From contig NZ_AMPG01000002.1 in NCBI RefSeq assembly GCF_000299415.1, positions 620,001-684,000 on the forward strand: a stretch of 64,000 bases of DNA, given 5' to 3'. Position 1 is the first letter of the stretch; every line of letters starts with the position of its first letter. A model generated the notes under the pieces. That model worked only from the letters and a program-made list of their open reading frames with translations, searched no databases and was not told the origin of the DNA. The translations under genes were made by a program, and so were the position numbers. This document shows, one piece after another, positions 43,736 to 54,101 of this stretch. This DNA comes from Candidatus Microthrix parvicella Bio17-1 (GTDB lineage Bacteria; Actinomycetota; Acidimicrobiia; Acidimicrobiales; Microtrichaceae).

Positions 43736-43812
43736 GCGCTTGTGGCTCAATTGGATAGAGCACCTGACTTCGGATCAGGCGGTTGGGGGTTCGAGTCCCT
43801 CCGGGCGCACCA
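43736..43812 (+). tRNA. tRNA-Arg(UCG), CCA encoded
   Basis: A 77-nt cloverleaf. The acceptor GCGCTTG pairs with CGGGCGC (two G-U pairs). The D arm is GCTCAATTGGATAGAGC, the anticodon stem CCTGA/TCAGG has loop CTTCGGA giving anticodon TCG, and the T arm contains TTCGAGT. The 3' CCA is encoded. It reads CGA arginine codons. Confidence 0.95.
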
Positions 43813-43836
43813 AGGTGATACCTCTAGAGTCGAACC

Positions 43837-44595
43837 ATGGGTATTCATCCGGTCATCGGGGTCGATGTGGGCGGAAGCGGCGTCAAGGCCGCCCTGGTGG
43901 ACGTGGAACGCGGCGAGTTGGTGTCGGACCGGCCACGGCTCGAGACACCTCAGCCGGCAACGCCGGACCGGGTTGCCCACACGGTGGCACAACTGGTGGA
44001 CGGTCTGGGCGGGTCGTCGGTGATCGGCGTGACCGTGCCGGGCGTGGTGAGCACCGGCGTGGTTCGCACCGCGGCAAACATCGACTCCACCTGGATCGGC
44101 ACGGACGCCTGCGGGCTGTTCTCGAAACAGCTGGGGGTTCCGTGCACCGTGATCAACGATGCCGACGCGGCAGGATTGGCCGAGATGCGCTTCGGCGCCG
44201 GGAGGGGCCGAGACGGCGTGGCCATCATGGTGACGCTGGGCACCGGTATCGGCAGCGCCGTGTTTGTTGATGGGAACCTGGTGCCCAACACCGAACTGGG
44301 CCATCTGGAGTTCAAGGGGCAGGTCGCCGAGCACCACGCCGCCGCCGCCGTGCGAAAAGCCCAACACCTCACCTGGGAGCAATGGGGCCGGCGGGTTGGC
44401 CACTACCTGACCATGTTGACCACCCTGTTCTCGCCGGAGCTGATCGTGGTTGGGGGTGGCGTCTCCCGAAAGTTCGACCGCTTTGCCGACGAGATTGCCG
44501 CGTTGGTGCCCACAAACACCGAGGTGGTGCCGGCGGCACTTCAGAACAAAGCGGGCATCGTGGGGGCAGCGCTCGTCGCTGCGGGTGACCGTTGA
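43837..44595 (+). CDS. ppgK: Polyphosphate glucokinase
   Basis: A 252-residue ROK-family kinase: [20 protein letters not shown] at the N-terminus, the catalytic region [20 protein letters not shown] and [20 protein letters not shown] followed by [11 protein letters not shown], and [15 protein letters not shown]. The GHLEF ending without the CxxCGxxGC zinc site is typical of PPGK, which phosphorylates glucose with polyphosphate. It follows the tRNA by 24 bp. It suggests the organism stores and uses polyphosphate. Confidence 0.9.
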   Translation: MGIHPVIGVDVGGSGVKAALVDVERGELVSDRPRLETPQPATPDRVAHTVAQLVDGLGGSSVIGVTVPGVVSTGVVRTAANIDSTWIGTDACGLFSKQLGVPCTVINDADAAGLAEMRFGAGRGRDGVAIMVTLGTGIGSAVFVDGNLVPNTELGHLEFKGQVAEHHAAAAVRKAQHLTWEQWGRRVGHYLTMLTTLFSPELIVVGGGVSRKFDRFADEIAALVPTNTEVVPAALQNKAGIVGAALVAAGDR

Positions 44596-44653
44596 CCGGC
44601 GCACGAGTTCTTGGGCGCGGAATAGACCCGGGGCCCCACTCGTTCGAGCCAGC

Positions 44654-45649
<996 letters not shown>

Positions 45650-45652
45650 GCC

Positions 45653-46117
45653 TCAGGTGCTGTAGGTACCCACGATGCGCGCCTGCTCGATGATGTGGCC
45701 AGCGATGGCCGCCATGGCTTCGGCCTCGGTGGCGCCGACCGGCAGGCCCGACGGCTGATCGACGGCGTACAGGTGGAAAAAGTAGTGGTGGGTGCCGTGC
45801 CCGGGAGGCGGTGCGGGGCCGCCATAGCCCTCCTCGCCGAAGGTGCTGGTGCCCGCCACCCCGACGTCGGTGCCTCCGTCCAGGCCCGAACTCTGCGAGT
45901 CGATACCGGAGAGCACCCAGTGAGTCCAACCCCCAACCATCGGGGCGTCGGGGTCGTTGCAGACGAGCACCAATTCGGCGGTGCCCTCGGGAACATCGCT
46001 CCAGGTCAGGGGAGGCGACACGTTGTCGTTGGCGTAGGCGAACTTGTCGGCCAGCCGCTCGCCGTGTTGGAAGGCGCTGGAGGCGATCGACAGGTCGCCG
46101 AGGTTCATGTCCGGCAT
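45653..46117 (-). CDS. YbhB/YbcL-family (PEBP-like) protein
   Basis: A 154-residue PEBP/Raf-kinase-inhibitor-like protein: FAYANDNVSPPLTWSDVPEG, LVCNDPDAPMVGGWTHWVLS, GYGGPAPPPGHGTHHYFFHL and YAVDQPSGLP are the family motifs, including the DPDAP and GxHxYxF ligand-binding segments. Cytoplasmic; natural ligand unknown. It is convergent with the LLM gene, only 3 bp apart. Confidence 0.92.
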   Translation of the reverse strand: MPDMNLGDLSIASSAFQHGERLADKFAYANDNVSPPLTWSDVPEGTAELVLVCNDPDAPMVGGWTHWVLSGIDSQSSGLDGGTDVGVAGTSTFGEEGYGGPAPPPGHGTHHYFFHLYAVDQPSGLPVGATEAEAMAAIAGHIIEQARIVGTYST

Positions 46118-46331
46118 AGGGACTCCCTGAATCGAGGTGCTTGCTGGGCGGGATGGTGTGCTCGCCTTCGACGGTAGCGCTTTTGTGTCGGGCCGACATC
46201 AGGCCGTTTGTCGCTGGACATCGATCGAGACTTCGTTATCCTCGGATTGTCGACCGGCGGGGTCGACGACGAGGTTCTGGCGGGCCTCGTTGAACAAGGG
46301 CGGTCGCTTGACGAACGCCGAGCGAGGGTTG

Positions 46332-47162
46332 ATGGGCGGCTACACAGGTTCGAACGGCAGCGGGGCAGCCGCATGGATCTTCTTGGCGCTGGTTGTCGCC
46401 CTCGTGGCCGTCGCCTGCGGAGCGCGTGAGGACCCGGGCATCTCACCGGTTGCCACAGGCTCGACACCGACCATTGAGCCGTCCGCCGTGCCCGCAACAA
46501 CCACGGCACCCACGACCGCCTCCATAGCCTCCACCACCACGTCCGGGGCAGGCAACGGGTCGCTCCCTCCCACCTCGGCCCCATCGGCAGAACGCCGGGC
46601 CGACGGCACCGTCGTCTCCGCAGGCGGATACCGGGCCAAAACCCCGGCCGTCGCACGCGGCCTGCTCTTGGAACCCACATGGACCGACGAGCAGCAGGAG
46701 GCCGCCGACGTCATCCACCGGTACCTCGACGCCATGGTCATCACCATCACCGACCGGAGGCCCGACACGACGATTCCCACCTCGATGACCGACCTCGAAC
46801 GCCCCGACCTGAACCCTGCCGGGTTGAGGCAGCTGCAAACCCAGAACGTCGTTCGTGGCAACACCAGGATCGGCCAATACTGGGTCGAACCTCCCGAGTC
46901 GGAATCGGCCTTCTGGGTGTTCGGCCTCACCGAGCTCAAGAAGGATCGCCTCCAAGTCGCACTGTGCGAATACAACGACTTCCGATACCAGAGCCTGAAG
47001 ACCGACGAGATACTCGACAGCGGTACGTCATCGTCCTTCTGGGACGGCCAGATGGCTCCGACCGAGCCGGGGTGGCGAGTCGTGGCGTTCGTGAAGACAC
47101 ATGCCAAGAATGGGAGAACAGGATGCGCCTCCAACGAGCCGTCGTTGCAGTTGCCGGAATGA
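46332..47162 (+). CDS. Putative lipoprotein, unknown function
   Basis: A 276-residue lipoprotein: AAAWIFLALVVALVAVACGA with lipobox AVAC, a Thr/Ser/Pro-rich linker, then a domain with EQQEAADVIHRYLDAMVITI and QYWVEPPESESAFWVFGLTE and three cysteines. The pattern 'A-x-VIxxYxAxxxxxx' resembles conserved actinobacterial lipoproteins of NTF2-like type. The ATG at 46332 sits at the signal. Its 3' end overlaps the next secreted protein gene by 40 nt. Confidence 0.72.
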   Translation: MGGYTGSNGSGAAAWIFLALVVALVAVACGAREDPGISPVATGSTPTIEPSAVPATTTAPTTASIASTTTSGAGNGSLPPTSAPSAERRADGTVVSAGGYRAKTPAVARGLLLEPTWTDEQQEAADVIHRYLDAMVITITDRRPDTTIPTSMTDLERPDLNPAGLRQLQTQNVVRGNTRIGQYWVEPPESESAFWVFGLTELKKDRLQVALCEYNDFRYQSLKTDEILDSGTSSSFWDGQMAPTEPGWRVVAFVKTHAKNGRTGCASNEPSLQLPE

Positions 47163-47989
47163 TGGTCTGCTGCCACGCCCCCGCAGCGGGGGCCGGTTCC
47201 CCCGAAACCGACGGGCAGATCGAGGTGGGGATCGTCGTTCCCGGGAACGACGGCGGCAACGGCGCTCCATCCGGGTCGGGCGGTGCGTATCCAGCACTGG
47301 GTGGAGGCAGAGCGACACCTGACGACGGGTGGGACTGCCGGTTTTACCGGCCCGTCGACAACGACAACGGCGCCATCATCCGAGGCGAGGAGGTGTTTGA
47401 TCTCGTCCGTGACAGCAACTACGCCCGGTACTGCTCTTACCACGGCGTGCTCCGCGAGGCCATGATCTTCACCTACAACCCCAACAATCCCGGCCAGCCC
47501 ACCCGTCCGGCCGACCCCGAGCGACTCTCCCGGGTGGCGATCGATATCGCCAAACTGCCCGGCCCAGATCTCACCTCGGCACCACCCAAGGGCGGCATCA
47601 CCCCGGTCAACCTGCCGGTGTGGTTCTGGGCCGACACCCCGGCACCGAACGTCGCCACCGCCCGGGCCGACGCCAACAACGTCGCCACCGCCACAGCCAC
47701 GCCAACCGGCACGGTTGCCATCGACCCCGGTGACGGCAGCGCCACGGTCTCCTGCCCCGGCGGAGGCGTGCCCTGGGCCAGAGGCCGAGCCGACACCACA
47801 CCTGGAGCCTGTCTGCACACCTACCTGAAACCCGGCAGCTACACCGTCACGACCACGATGACCTGGTCGGTGCGCTACGAGGCCACCATCATCGGCCTGC
47901 ACCTCACCGGGGTCCTTCCGGACGAGACGACCAGGTCCACCCGCACCATCTCGATCACCGAACTGGAAACCCGCCTCCGCCCGAACTGA
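47123..47989 (+). CDS. Secreted protein with PKD-like domain
   Basis: A 288-residue exported protein: signal MRLQRAVVAVAGMMVCCHAP, cleavage near AAGAGSPE. The C-terminal part (about 190-270) reads TVAIDPGDGSATVSCPGGGV, CLHTYLKPGSYTVTTTMTWS, typical of PKD/Ig-like domains (GDG-x(20-30)-H-x-Y-x-x-G-x-Y-x-V). It overlaps the lipoprotein gene by 40 nt, so the two are co-transcribed and probably act together at the cell surface. Such pairs are frequent in actinobacteria; function unknown. Confidence 0.75.
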   Translation: MRLQRAVVAVAGMMVCCHAPAAGAGSPETDGQIEVGIVVPGNDGGNGAPSGSGGAYPALGGGRATPDDGWDCRFYRPVDNDNGAIIRGEEVFDLVRDSNYARYCSYHGVLREAMIFTYNPNNPGQPTRPADPERLSRVAIDIAKLPGPDLTSAPPKGGITPVNLPVWFWADTPAPNVATARADANNVATATATPTGTVAIDPGDGSATVSCPGGGVPWARGRADTTPGACLHTYLKPGSYTVTTTMTWSVRYEATIIGLHLTGVLPDETTRSTRTISITELETRLRPN

Positions 47990-48009
47990 ACCACACGACG
48001 TGCCGAGGG

Positions 48010-48729
48010 TCAGCCCTCCGCCCGATCGATGGTGGCCCGCTTCCAGTGCGGCAGGACATCTCCGTCCCAACTGTTGACGCCCGCATCGGTATGACTGCGG
48101 TAATAGCGCGCCTCGTCGGTGGGGTTGGCGCTGTCGGCATACCACGGCAGGTGACGGGCCACGTAGGGCCAACCGGTTCGGGCCGCCAGGCCCTCAAAGC
48201 CGGGGGTGCGTGCCCGGTTGAGCGCGAACGTGGTGTCGACGTCGGCCCTGAACAGACCGGGCTCGATCAACGTTCGCCAGAACTGCGCCTCCCACGCCAT
48301 CACGTCGTCGCGGTGGACGTAGTGGGCCGGAAGGTCGTCGATGCGAAGCCCCAGGCCCACTTTGGTCAGCGACGGGTGCCGGCCCACCACGTCGTGCAGG
48401 TGGTGAAGCACCTCGAGCGGGCAGTCCTCATCGGGCACCACATCCGGGTCGGTCACCACATAGTGGCGGCGCCACCCCAACTCCTGGGCCACGCCGGACA
48501 GCCAGGGCGAGCGATGGCCCAGGTTTCTACCCAGCAGGCGCACGTCATGAGGCGAGGCGGCCAGATACTCCACCAGGGGCGGGTACGTGGAATCGTTGTC
48601 GAGCAGGACCAGGTGCCGCGCACCTGCGCGCTCCAGCCACTCCACCAGCAGCTGCAAGGGCTCCAGACGGTCGCGCACGATGATGATCACCGGCGTGGTG
48701 GCCGGGTCTGAGCGCCGACCGAGGATCAC
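48010..48729 (-). CDS. Glycosyltransferase-like protein (GT-A fold)
   Basis: A 239-residue protein with TTPVIIIVRDRLEPLQLLVE, GARHLVLLDNDSTYPPLVEY and the acidic motif VVTDPDVVPDEDCPLEVLHH, typical of small GT-A glycosyltransferases with the metal-binding DxD. The GTG start at 48729 gives a 4-nt GTGA overlap with the methyltransferase gene upstream; an earlier in-frame start lies inside that gene. It is the last gene of the minus-strand pair at the left edge of the glycan locus. Confidence 0.72.
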   Translation of the reverse strand: MILGRRSDPATTPVIIIVRDRLEPLQLLVEWLERAGARHLVLLDNDSTYPPLVEYLAASPHDVRLLGRNLGHRSPWLSGVAQELGWRRHYVVTDPDVVPDEDCPLEVLHHLHDVVGRHPSLTKVGLGLRIDDLPAHYVHRDDVMAWEAQFWRTLIEPGLFRADVDTTFALNRARTPGFEGLAARTGWPYVARHLPWYADSANPTDEARYYRSHTDAGVNSWDGDVLPHWKRATIDRAEG

Positions 48730-49613
48730 GGGGTGCCTCGTCGGCCCTGCACCCACCGCTTGACGGGCCCCAGACCCCGCCAGGCCTTGATGGCTTGACC
48801 GAGGCTGAGGCCGGAGCCGACCTCGACCAGTTGGGTTCGGATCGCCTCCGCCTCCCGGGTAACGGTGTCGCTGCGAGCACGCAGCGCGTCGTTCTCCAAC
48901 TCGGCGCGATCGGCCCGAAGCTGCTCGCCGGCCAGCTTGTTGGACAGTTCACCGAGCTCGCGGCTGCCGTCGCCGGGAACCGCCTTCACGATGAACCGGT
49001 AGGTCAGCGCGTCGGGGTCCGCCTCCAGCAACTCCCGAACCCCAGGCGGCGCCGCCTCCAGCGGAGGCGCCAGCTCGCTGGAGCCCAACGGACAGTGGGT
49101 GCGCCGCCAGTCCACCCCGACCAACCCGGCGTCCTCCAGCATCGATTCGAGCGACCTGCGGGTGAACATCCTCAGGTTCGCAGCGTCGAGCAGGCCGTCC
49201 CGGCGATAGTCGAACCGGCCGGCCAGCAACTCGAGACGCACATCGCCATGGGCGACGTTCGGTACCGACACAACCACGACACCGCCCGGCGCCAGCAACC
49301 GTCGCGCCGCCACCAGCATGCGTGTCGGGTCACGAAGTTGTGCCGCCACGTCGCCGCACAACACCACTTCAAAGGTGCGGCCCTCGAACAACTCGCCAAG
49401 GTCCAGGTGGTCGAGGTCGGCACCGGCCCCCTCCGAATCCAACTCCGCTTCGGTGACCTCGCACCCGGCCGCGGCGAGCCACCGGGTCATGTGCTCATCG
49501 GCACAGCCCAGGTGAAGGACGCTGCGACCCGATCCCACCAGCTCCAGCATGATCGCGTCGGGATTGTTGGGATCGGTCGGCCGCTCGTCGAGGTGGTACC
49601 GGCTGGTGGTCAT
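48726..49613 (-). CDS. SAM-dependent methyltransferase with C-terminal coiled coil
   Basis: A 295-residue class I methyltransferase: SVLHLGCADEHMTRWLAAAG is motif I, FEVVLCGDVAAQLRDP motif II and LLAPGGVVVVSVPNVAHGDV motif III, then FDYRRDGLLDAANLRMFTRR. The last ~70 residues (EQLRADRAELENDALRARSD) form a coiled coil. The methylase part resembles the C-terminal half of the GT2 fusion at 57571-59028. The ATG at 49613 is selected; upstream in-frame codons add a low-complexity tail. It is divergent from the ABC exporter operon (145 bp between). Confidence 0.8.
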   Translation of the reverse strand: MTTSRYHLDERPTDPNNPDAIMLELVGSGRSVLHLGCADEHMTRWLAAAGCEVTEAELDSEGAGADLDHLDLGELFEGRTFEVVLCGDVAAQLRDPTRMLVAARRLLAPGGVVVVSVPNVAHGDVRLELLAGRFDYRRDGLLDAANLRMFTRRSLESMLEDAGLVGVDWRRTHCPLGSSELAPPLEAAPPGVRELLEADPDALTYRFIVKAVPGDGSRELGELSNKLAGEQLRADRAELENDALRARSDTVTREAEAIRTQLVEVGSGLSLGQAIKAWRGLGPVKRWVQGRRGTP

Positions 49614-49758
49614 GGGCTCACCGTACCGAACCTGGCACCAACAACGAGGGCCCTGGGCGCAACAACCACGCCAAGTAGTGTTGCGGGGTTGAGGCGCCAT
49701 GCCGGCGTCCGCATGCGCACCGTCCCGCCCCCCACCGTTTGGATCAGAGACTCCACCC

Positions 49759-50568
49759 ATGACCAGCCCTGCTGTGATCATCAGCCACCGAGAGCTGATC
49801 AGCAACCTCACCCAACGCGACCTGAAGGGTCGCTACAAGCGCAGCGCGTTGGGCTGGGCCTGGTCGTTGCTGAACCCTGCCATGTCGCTGGCGATCTACA
49901 GCCTGGTGTTCGGGGTCTTCTTCAAGGTGCAGGCGCCGATCGGCGCCAACGGTGAGCTTCAAAACTTCGCCATGTACCTGTTCTGCGGTCTGGTGGTGTG
50001 GAACGGATTCTCCGCTGCGCTGGACGGTCCGCTGGGTGCCTTCTCCGACGCCGGCAAGCTGCTGACCAAGGTGTACTTCCCGCCCGAGCTTCCCGCGTTG
50101 GCATCGGTGGCGGGGGTGGCGTTTCAGTCCGCCATCGAGCTGGGCATCCTGGTGGCCCTCATGGTGCTCTTCGGTAACGCCACGTGGACGATGCTGCTGG
50201 CGCCGATCGTGGTCCTCATCACGCTGGGCTTCGGCCTGGGAATGGGCATGGCGGCCAGCGTCTGGAACACCCGGTTTCGGGACGTCGGGTACCTGATCAC
50301 GCTGGTGCTGCAGCTGATGTTCTATGCCACCCCGATCGTGTACCGGATCGATTCGATCGACGCGAACATCGGGCCCTTCACCGCCCAACAGCTGCTGAAA
50401 CTCAACCCGGTGACGCAGTACGTCGGGCAGCTGCGTTCGCTGGTGTACCTGGGGCAGTTGCCGAGCGCAACCAGCCTGCTCTACGGCCTGGCCTGGGCGG
50501 TTGCGTCGATGGTGTTCGGCTGGTGGTACTTCTCCCGAACCGCACCCCACGTGATCGAGGAGCTGTGA
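49759..50568 (+). CDS. ABC-2 type polysaccharide exporter permease (Wzm/TagG-like)
   Basis: A 269-residue permease with six membrane segments (LNPAMSLAIYSLVFGVFFKV, FAMYLFCGLVVWNGFSAALD, GILVALMVLFGNATWTMLLA, PIVVLITLGFGLGMGMAASV, YLITLVLQLMFYATPIVYRI, LLYGLAWAVASMVFGWWYFS). The N-terminal DLKGRYKRSALGWAWSLLNP is the family signature. It partners with the ATPase 59 bp downstream to export an undecaprenyl-linked glycan. Confidence 0.9.
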   Translation: MTSPAVIISHRELISNLTQRDLKGRYKRSALGWAWSLLNPAMSLAIYSLVFGVFFKVQAPIGANGELQNFAMYLFCGLVVWNGFSAALDGPLGAFSDAGKLLTKVYFPPELPALASVAGVAFQSAIELGILVALMVLFGNATWTMLLAPIVVLITLGFGLGMGMAASVWNTRFRDVGYLITLVLQLMFYATPIVYRIDSIDANIGPFTAQQLLKLNPVTQYVGQLRSLVYLGQLPSATSLLYGLAWAVASMVFGWWYFSRTAPHVIEEL

Positions 50569-50627
50569 ACATCGTGCACCTGTTGGGTACCACCGTTCGC
50601 CGGCAATTGGCAGGAGCGTAGACAGCC

Positions 50628-51893
50628 ATGGGCCTCTTTGACTCCGTCCCTGGACCCGCCGAGGCAACCGGCGACTCGTCCATCCACCTCCATCACGTCA
50701 GCAAGGAGTTCCGCCTGCGCACCGAGGCGGCCAGCTCGCTCAAGGAGCGCATCACGGCCCGCAAGAAGGCCAAGCAGGAGGACTTTCAAGCACTGACCGA
50801 CGTGACCTTCACCGTGCCCGCCGGGTCGATGTACGCCCTCGTCGGGCACAACGGGTCGGGCAAGTCCACGCTGTTGCGTTGCATCGCCGGCATCTATCGG
50901 CCGACGTCGGGCACGATCGACGTGTCCGGCCGCGTGTCCGCCCTGTTGGAGCTGGGGTCCGGCTTCCATCCGGACCTCACCGGGCGCGAGAACGTGTACC
51001 TCAATGCCGCCATCCTGGGCCTGACCCGGGCCGAGGTCGACGAACGCATGGGCGCCATCATCGAGTTCGCCGACATCGGCGAGTTCATCGATGCTCCGGT
51101 GCGGGTGTACAGCTCGGGCATGTATGTGCGCCTCGGGTTCGCCGTGGCCGTCAACATCGACCCCGAGGTGCTGCTGATCGATGAGGTGATCGCCGTCGGC
51201 GACGAGGCCTTCCAGCGTAAGTGCTTCGACTTTCTCTACGAGCTGCGCAAGGGCGGCGCCACCGTGGTGGTCGTGACCCACAGCCTGTCTGTGGTGGAGA
51301 CCATGTGTGATGGGGCCGTATGGCTGAGCGGTGGCAAGGTGCAGGAGGTGGGCGACTCGTCAGCGGTGGTCGCCTCGTACCTGGACCGTGTCAACCGGGC
51401 CGAAGACTCCCGCTCGGCCGGAGACGGCAGCACCGGTGTGGCACACGGCGGCTCGGGCGAGCTGGAGGTGATCCGCATGGAGCTGTTGAACGGCGACGGC
51501 GAGAAGGCCAGCTCGCTCATCTGCGGCGAGCCCGGCACGCTGCGGTTCAGCTATCGCTCCAACGCCTCGGTCGAGGCGCCCGTCGTTGGGTTTTCGGTCC
51601 ACCACGAGTCGGGCACCCACGTGGCCGATACGTCCACCTGGTTGGAGGACCGCCGTCTGGGCACCGTGAGCGCCGACGGTTACCTCGAGTGGCACACCGA
51701 CAGGATGCCGCTGGCGCCCGGCACCTACGAGCTGAGCGTCGCGGTGCGCGACGAGCACAACCAGCACTTCTACGATCGGGTTGACAAGGGGTTTCGTCTG
51801 GTCGTTCGCCAAGGCTCACGGCCCGTGGGCGCCGGCCTGATCGACCTGGAGGGTGCCTGGGGCGAGGCCATCGCCGACGGCAGTCGCCGGTGA
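50628..51893 (+). CDS. ABC exporter ATPase with C-terminal sugar-binding domain (Wzt-like)
   Basis: A 421-residue ATPase. Walker A LVGHNGSGKSTLLRCIAGIY is near residue 74, the signature VRVYSSGMYVRLGFAVAVNI near 160 and Walker B VLLIDEVIAVGDEAFQ near 180. After about residue 250 a beta-rich domain follows (LRFSYRSNASVEAPVVGFSV, DTSTWLEDRRLGTVSADGYL), as in Wzt proteins that recognise the modified end of their polysaccharide. Starts at ATG 50628. Confidence 0.92.
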   Translation: MGLFDSVPGPAEATGDSSIHLHHVSKEFRLRTEAASSLKERITARKKAKQEDFQALTDVTFTVPAGSMYALVGHNGSGKSTLLRCIAGIYRPTSGTIDVSGRVSALLELGSGFHPDLTGRENVYLNAAILGLTRAEVDERMGAIIEFADIGEFIDAPVRVYSSGMYVRLGFAVAVNIDPEVLLIDEVIAVGDEAFQRKCFDFLYELRKGGATVVVVTHSLSVVETMCDGAVWLSGGKVQEVGDSSAVVASYLDRVNRAEDSRSAGDGSTGVAHGGSGELEVIRMELLNGDGEKASSLICGEPGTLRFSYRSNASVEAPVVGFSVHHESGTHVADTSTWLEDRRLGTVSADGYLEWHTDRMPLAPGTYELSVAVRDEHNQHFYDRVDKGFRLVVRQGSRPVGAGLIDLEGAWGEAIADGSRR

Positions 51894-51897
51894 CACG

Positions 51898-53244
51898 GTG
51901 AGACGCCGGGTTGGACAGCTGGGGCTGATCATCGCCACAGCCCTGGCGGTGACGGGGCTCTTTGTTTTTCACGGCACCGCGATCGCAGACCCGTCCTATT
52001 CCCTCAGCGACCCGGGTCGGGCGGCGGCAGCCGCCGCATGGAGCATCGGCCTGTTGTTTGTGGCCTACATGGCCGGGCTACCCGACGCCGTGCGCACCAT
52101 GCGTCATGCGGTCGGCGCCTCCTTCGCCGCCCCGGCGGCGACCGTTGCGGTGGCCTCCCTGGTGCAGCTCGCCGCCGGGGATGCCCTGCTGCCAAGGTTT
52201 GTGGTGTTCGCCAGCGTGCTGGTGATGCCGGTGGTGAACCTGATGGTCACCCTGCCGCTGGTGGCCAGCCGGGGTCGAGGCGTGTCGACCGCCCTGGTGC
52301 TGGCATCGGCGGACCAACTCGCCGACATGGCCCGGGTCACCGAGCGCGGCCTGCCGACCATGATGCGAATCGCCGACACGCTGCCGTTGGACCCCGACGA
52401 CCCCACCATGGCCGATCGGCTGCGCGCTGCGGTGGACGAGCACGAGCCCAACATCCTGGTCGTGGCCGACCAGCTGCTCGACAACCACGACCTTGCGCAC
52501 GTGGCCGCCGACCTCCACGCACACGGCATGAGGGTCCGCACGCTCCTCAGCTTCTACGAGGACTGGTTTCGTCTCGTTCCGCTCTCGGAACTGGCGGAGG
52601 TGTCGCTGCTCTTCGACATCGGAGAGGTGCACTCCCCGGTCTACCTGCGGCTCAAGCGGTTGCTCGACATCGCCTCGGGCATCACGTTGGGTATGGCGCT
52701 GGTGGTGGCGGTTCCGTTCGTGGCCCTCGGCAACCTGGTGGGCAACCGGGGGCCGCTGATCTACTCCCAGCCCCGGGTGGGCAAGCAGGGTGAGCTCTTT
52801 CGTATCCACAAGCTGCGAACGATGGTTCCTCGCCCTGAGCCGAAAACCATCGACCATGGGGCTTCCACCACGCCGTGGACCACCGAACGCGACCCGCGGG
52901 TGACGCCGTTTGGGCAGGTCCTGCGCAAGCTGCACATCGACGAGTTGCCACAGGCCGCCAACATCCTTCGGGGTGACCTGTCGCTGGTGGGCCCGAGGCC
53001 TGAACAGCCGGCGTACGTGGCCGAGTTGAGCGACGTCATCCCGTTCTATGACTACCGCCACCTGGTGAAGCCGGGCCTCACCGGGTGGGCCCAGATCAAC
53101 CTCGGATACACTTCCGATGCCGAGGGTGCCCGGGAAAAGCTGCAGTACGAGTTCTACTATCTGAGGAACCAATCGTTGCCCTTTGACCTTCGCATCGTCA
53201 TCCTCACCCTGCGTAGCCTGGTGGCACTGCGCAAGGCGCGCTAG
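51898..53244 (+). CDS. Polyprenyl-phosphate sugar-1-phosphate transferase
   Basis: A 448-residue polyprenyl glycosylphosphotransferase. Four or five N-terminal membrane segments (LGLIIATALAVTGLFVFHGT, AWSIGLLFVAYMAGLPD, ATVAVASLVQLAA, VVFASVLVMPVVNLMVTLPL), a CoA-binding-like middle region, and the C-terminal catalytic domain from about residue 245 (KRLLDIASGITLGMAL, FRIHKLRTMVPRPEP, DELPQAANILRGDLSLVGPR, LTGWAQINLGYTSDAEGARE). It starts glycan synthesis on the lipid carrier. It begins with GTG 4 bp after the ATPase stop. Confidence 0.92.
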   Translation: MRRRVGQLGLIIATALAVTGLFVFHGTAIADPSYSLSDPGRAAAAAAWSIGLLFVAYMAGLPDAVRTMRHAVGASFAAPAATVAVASLVQLAAGDALLPRFVVFASVLVMPVVNLMVTLPLVASRGRGVSTALVLASADQLADMARVTERGLPTMMRIADTLPLDPDDPTMADRLRAAVDEHEPNILVVADQLLDNHDLAHVAADLHAHGMRVRTLLSFYEDWFRLVPLSELAEVSLLFDIGEVHSPVYLRLKRLLDIASGITLGMALVVAVPFVALGNLVGNRGPLIYSQPRVGKQGELFRIHKLRTMVPRPEPKTIDHGASTTPWTTERDPRVTPFGQVLRKLHIDELPQAANILRGDLSLVGPRPEQPAYVAELSDVIPFYDYRHLVKPGLTGWAQINLGYTSDAEGAREKLQYEFYYLRNQSLPFDLRIVILTLRSLVALRKAR

Positions 53245-53259
53245 CTCAACCCAACCCCT

Positions 53260-54099
53260 ATGCCCCCCGACGTCACCCCCCCACTTCGCCCCGTCGCCGC
53301 CCAAGAACCGCTGTTCACGTACCTGCGGCAGATGTGGCAACGCCGAGATTTCGCCACGGCGCTGCCGATGGAGGAGGTGCGGGCACGGCATCAGGACACC
53401 CTGCTGGGCAACCTGTGGCACATCACCAACCCGCTGCTCACGGTGTTGGTGTACTACGTGATCTTTGGCGTCATCCTCAGCGGTTCTCGGGGCGTCGATC
53501 ACTACCTCCTGTGGCTGACCATCGGGGTGTTCGCCTACAACCTCACCTCGAAGACCGTCCTCTCGGGCGCCGGTGCGATCACCTCGAACGAGGGTCTGAT
53601 TCGGGCGGTCAAGTTTCCCAGAGCATTGCTGCCGGTCTCGGTGACCTTCAGCCACATCATCACGTTCTGGTTCGAGCTCGGCATGCTTGCGGGACTGGCC
53701 ATCGTGATGGGCCTCTACCCCAACCCACGGTGGCTGGCCATCCCGTTCTTCCTGGCGATTCAGACGGGTTTCAACCTGGGCTTCGCCATGATCGTGGCCC
53801 GACTGAACGACGGTTTCCGTGACGTGGCCCAGATCGTGCCGTTTCTTTTTCGCCTCGGGGTCTACGCGTCCGGCGTCATGTTTCCTCTCGACAAGATCGC
53901 GGATCGCGTCCAGGGACCCCTCCTCCTGCTGGTGGAACTCAACCCGTTTGCCAGTTACCTGAACCTGTACCGATGGTCGTTCCTCGGCCTCCCCCTCTCC
54001 GTCAAGCAGTTCGGCGTGGCCGTCGGCTGGTCAGTACTGGCCCTCGTCTGGGGATTCCGGTTCTTTCGGCGTGCCGAGCTGCGATATGGGCGGGGGTAA
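53260..54099 (+). CDS. ABC-2 type permease of a second glycan exporter
   Basis: A 279-residue permease with DTLLGNLWHITNPLLTVLVY (family signature plus first segment), then VDHYLLWLTIGVFAYNLTSK, FSHIITFWFELGMLAGLAIV, LAIPFFLAIQTGFNLGFAMI, IVPFLFRLGVYASGVMFPLD and FGVAVGWSVLALVWGFRFF. It is TagG/RfbA-like but only distantly like the permease at 49759. ATPase gene follows 2 bp later. Confidence 0.9.
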   Translation: MPPDVTPPLRPVAAQEPLFTYLRQMWQRRDFATALPMEEVRARHQDTLLGNLWHITNPLLTVLVYYVIFGVILSGSRGVDHYLLWLTIGVFAYNLTSKTVLSGAGAITSNEGLIRAVKFPRALLPVSVTFSHIITFWFELGMLAGLAIVMGLYPNPRWLAIPFFLAIQTGFNLGFAMIVARLNDGFRDVAQIVPFLFRLGVYASGVMFPLDKIADRVQGPLLLLVELNPFASYLNLYRWSFLGLPLSVKQFGVAVGWSVLALVWGFRFFRRAELRYGRG

Positions 54100-54101
54100 G
54101 G

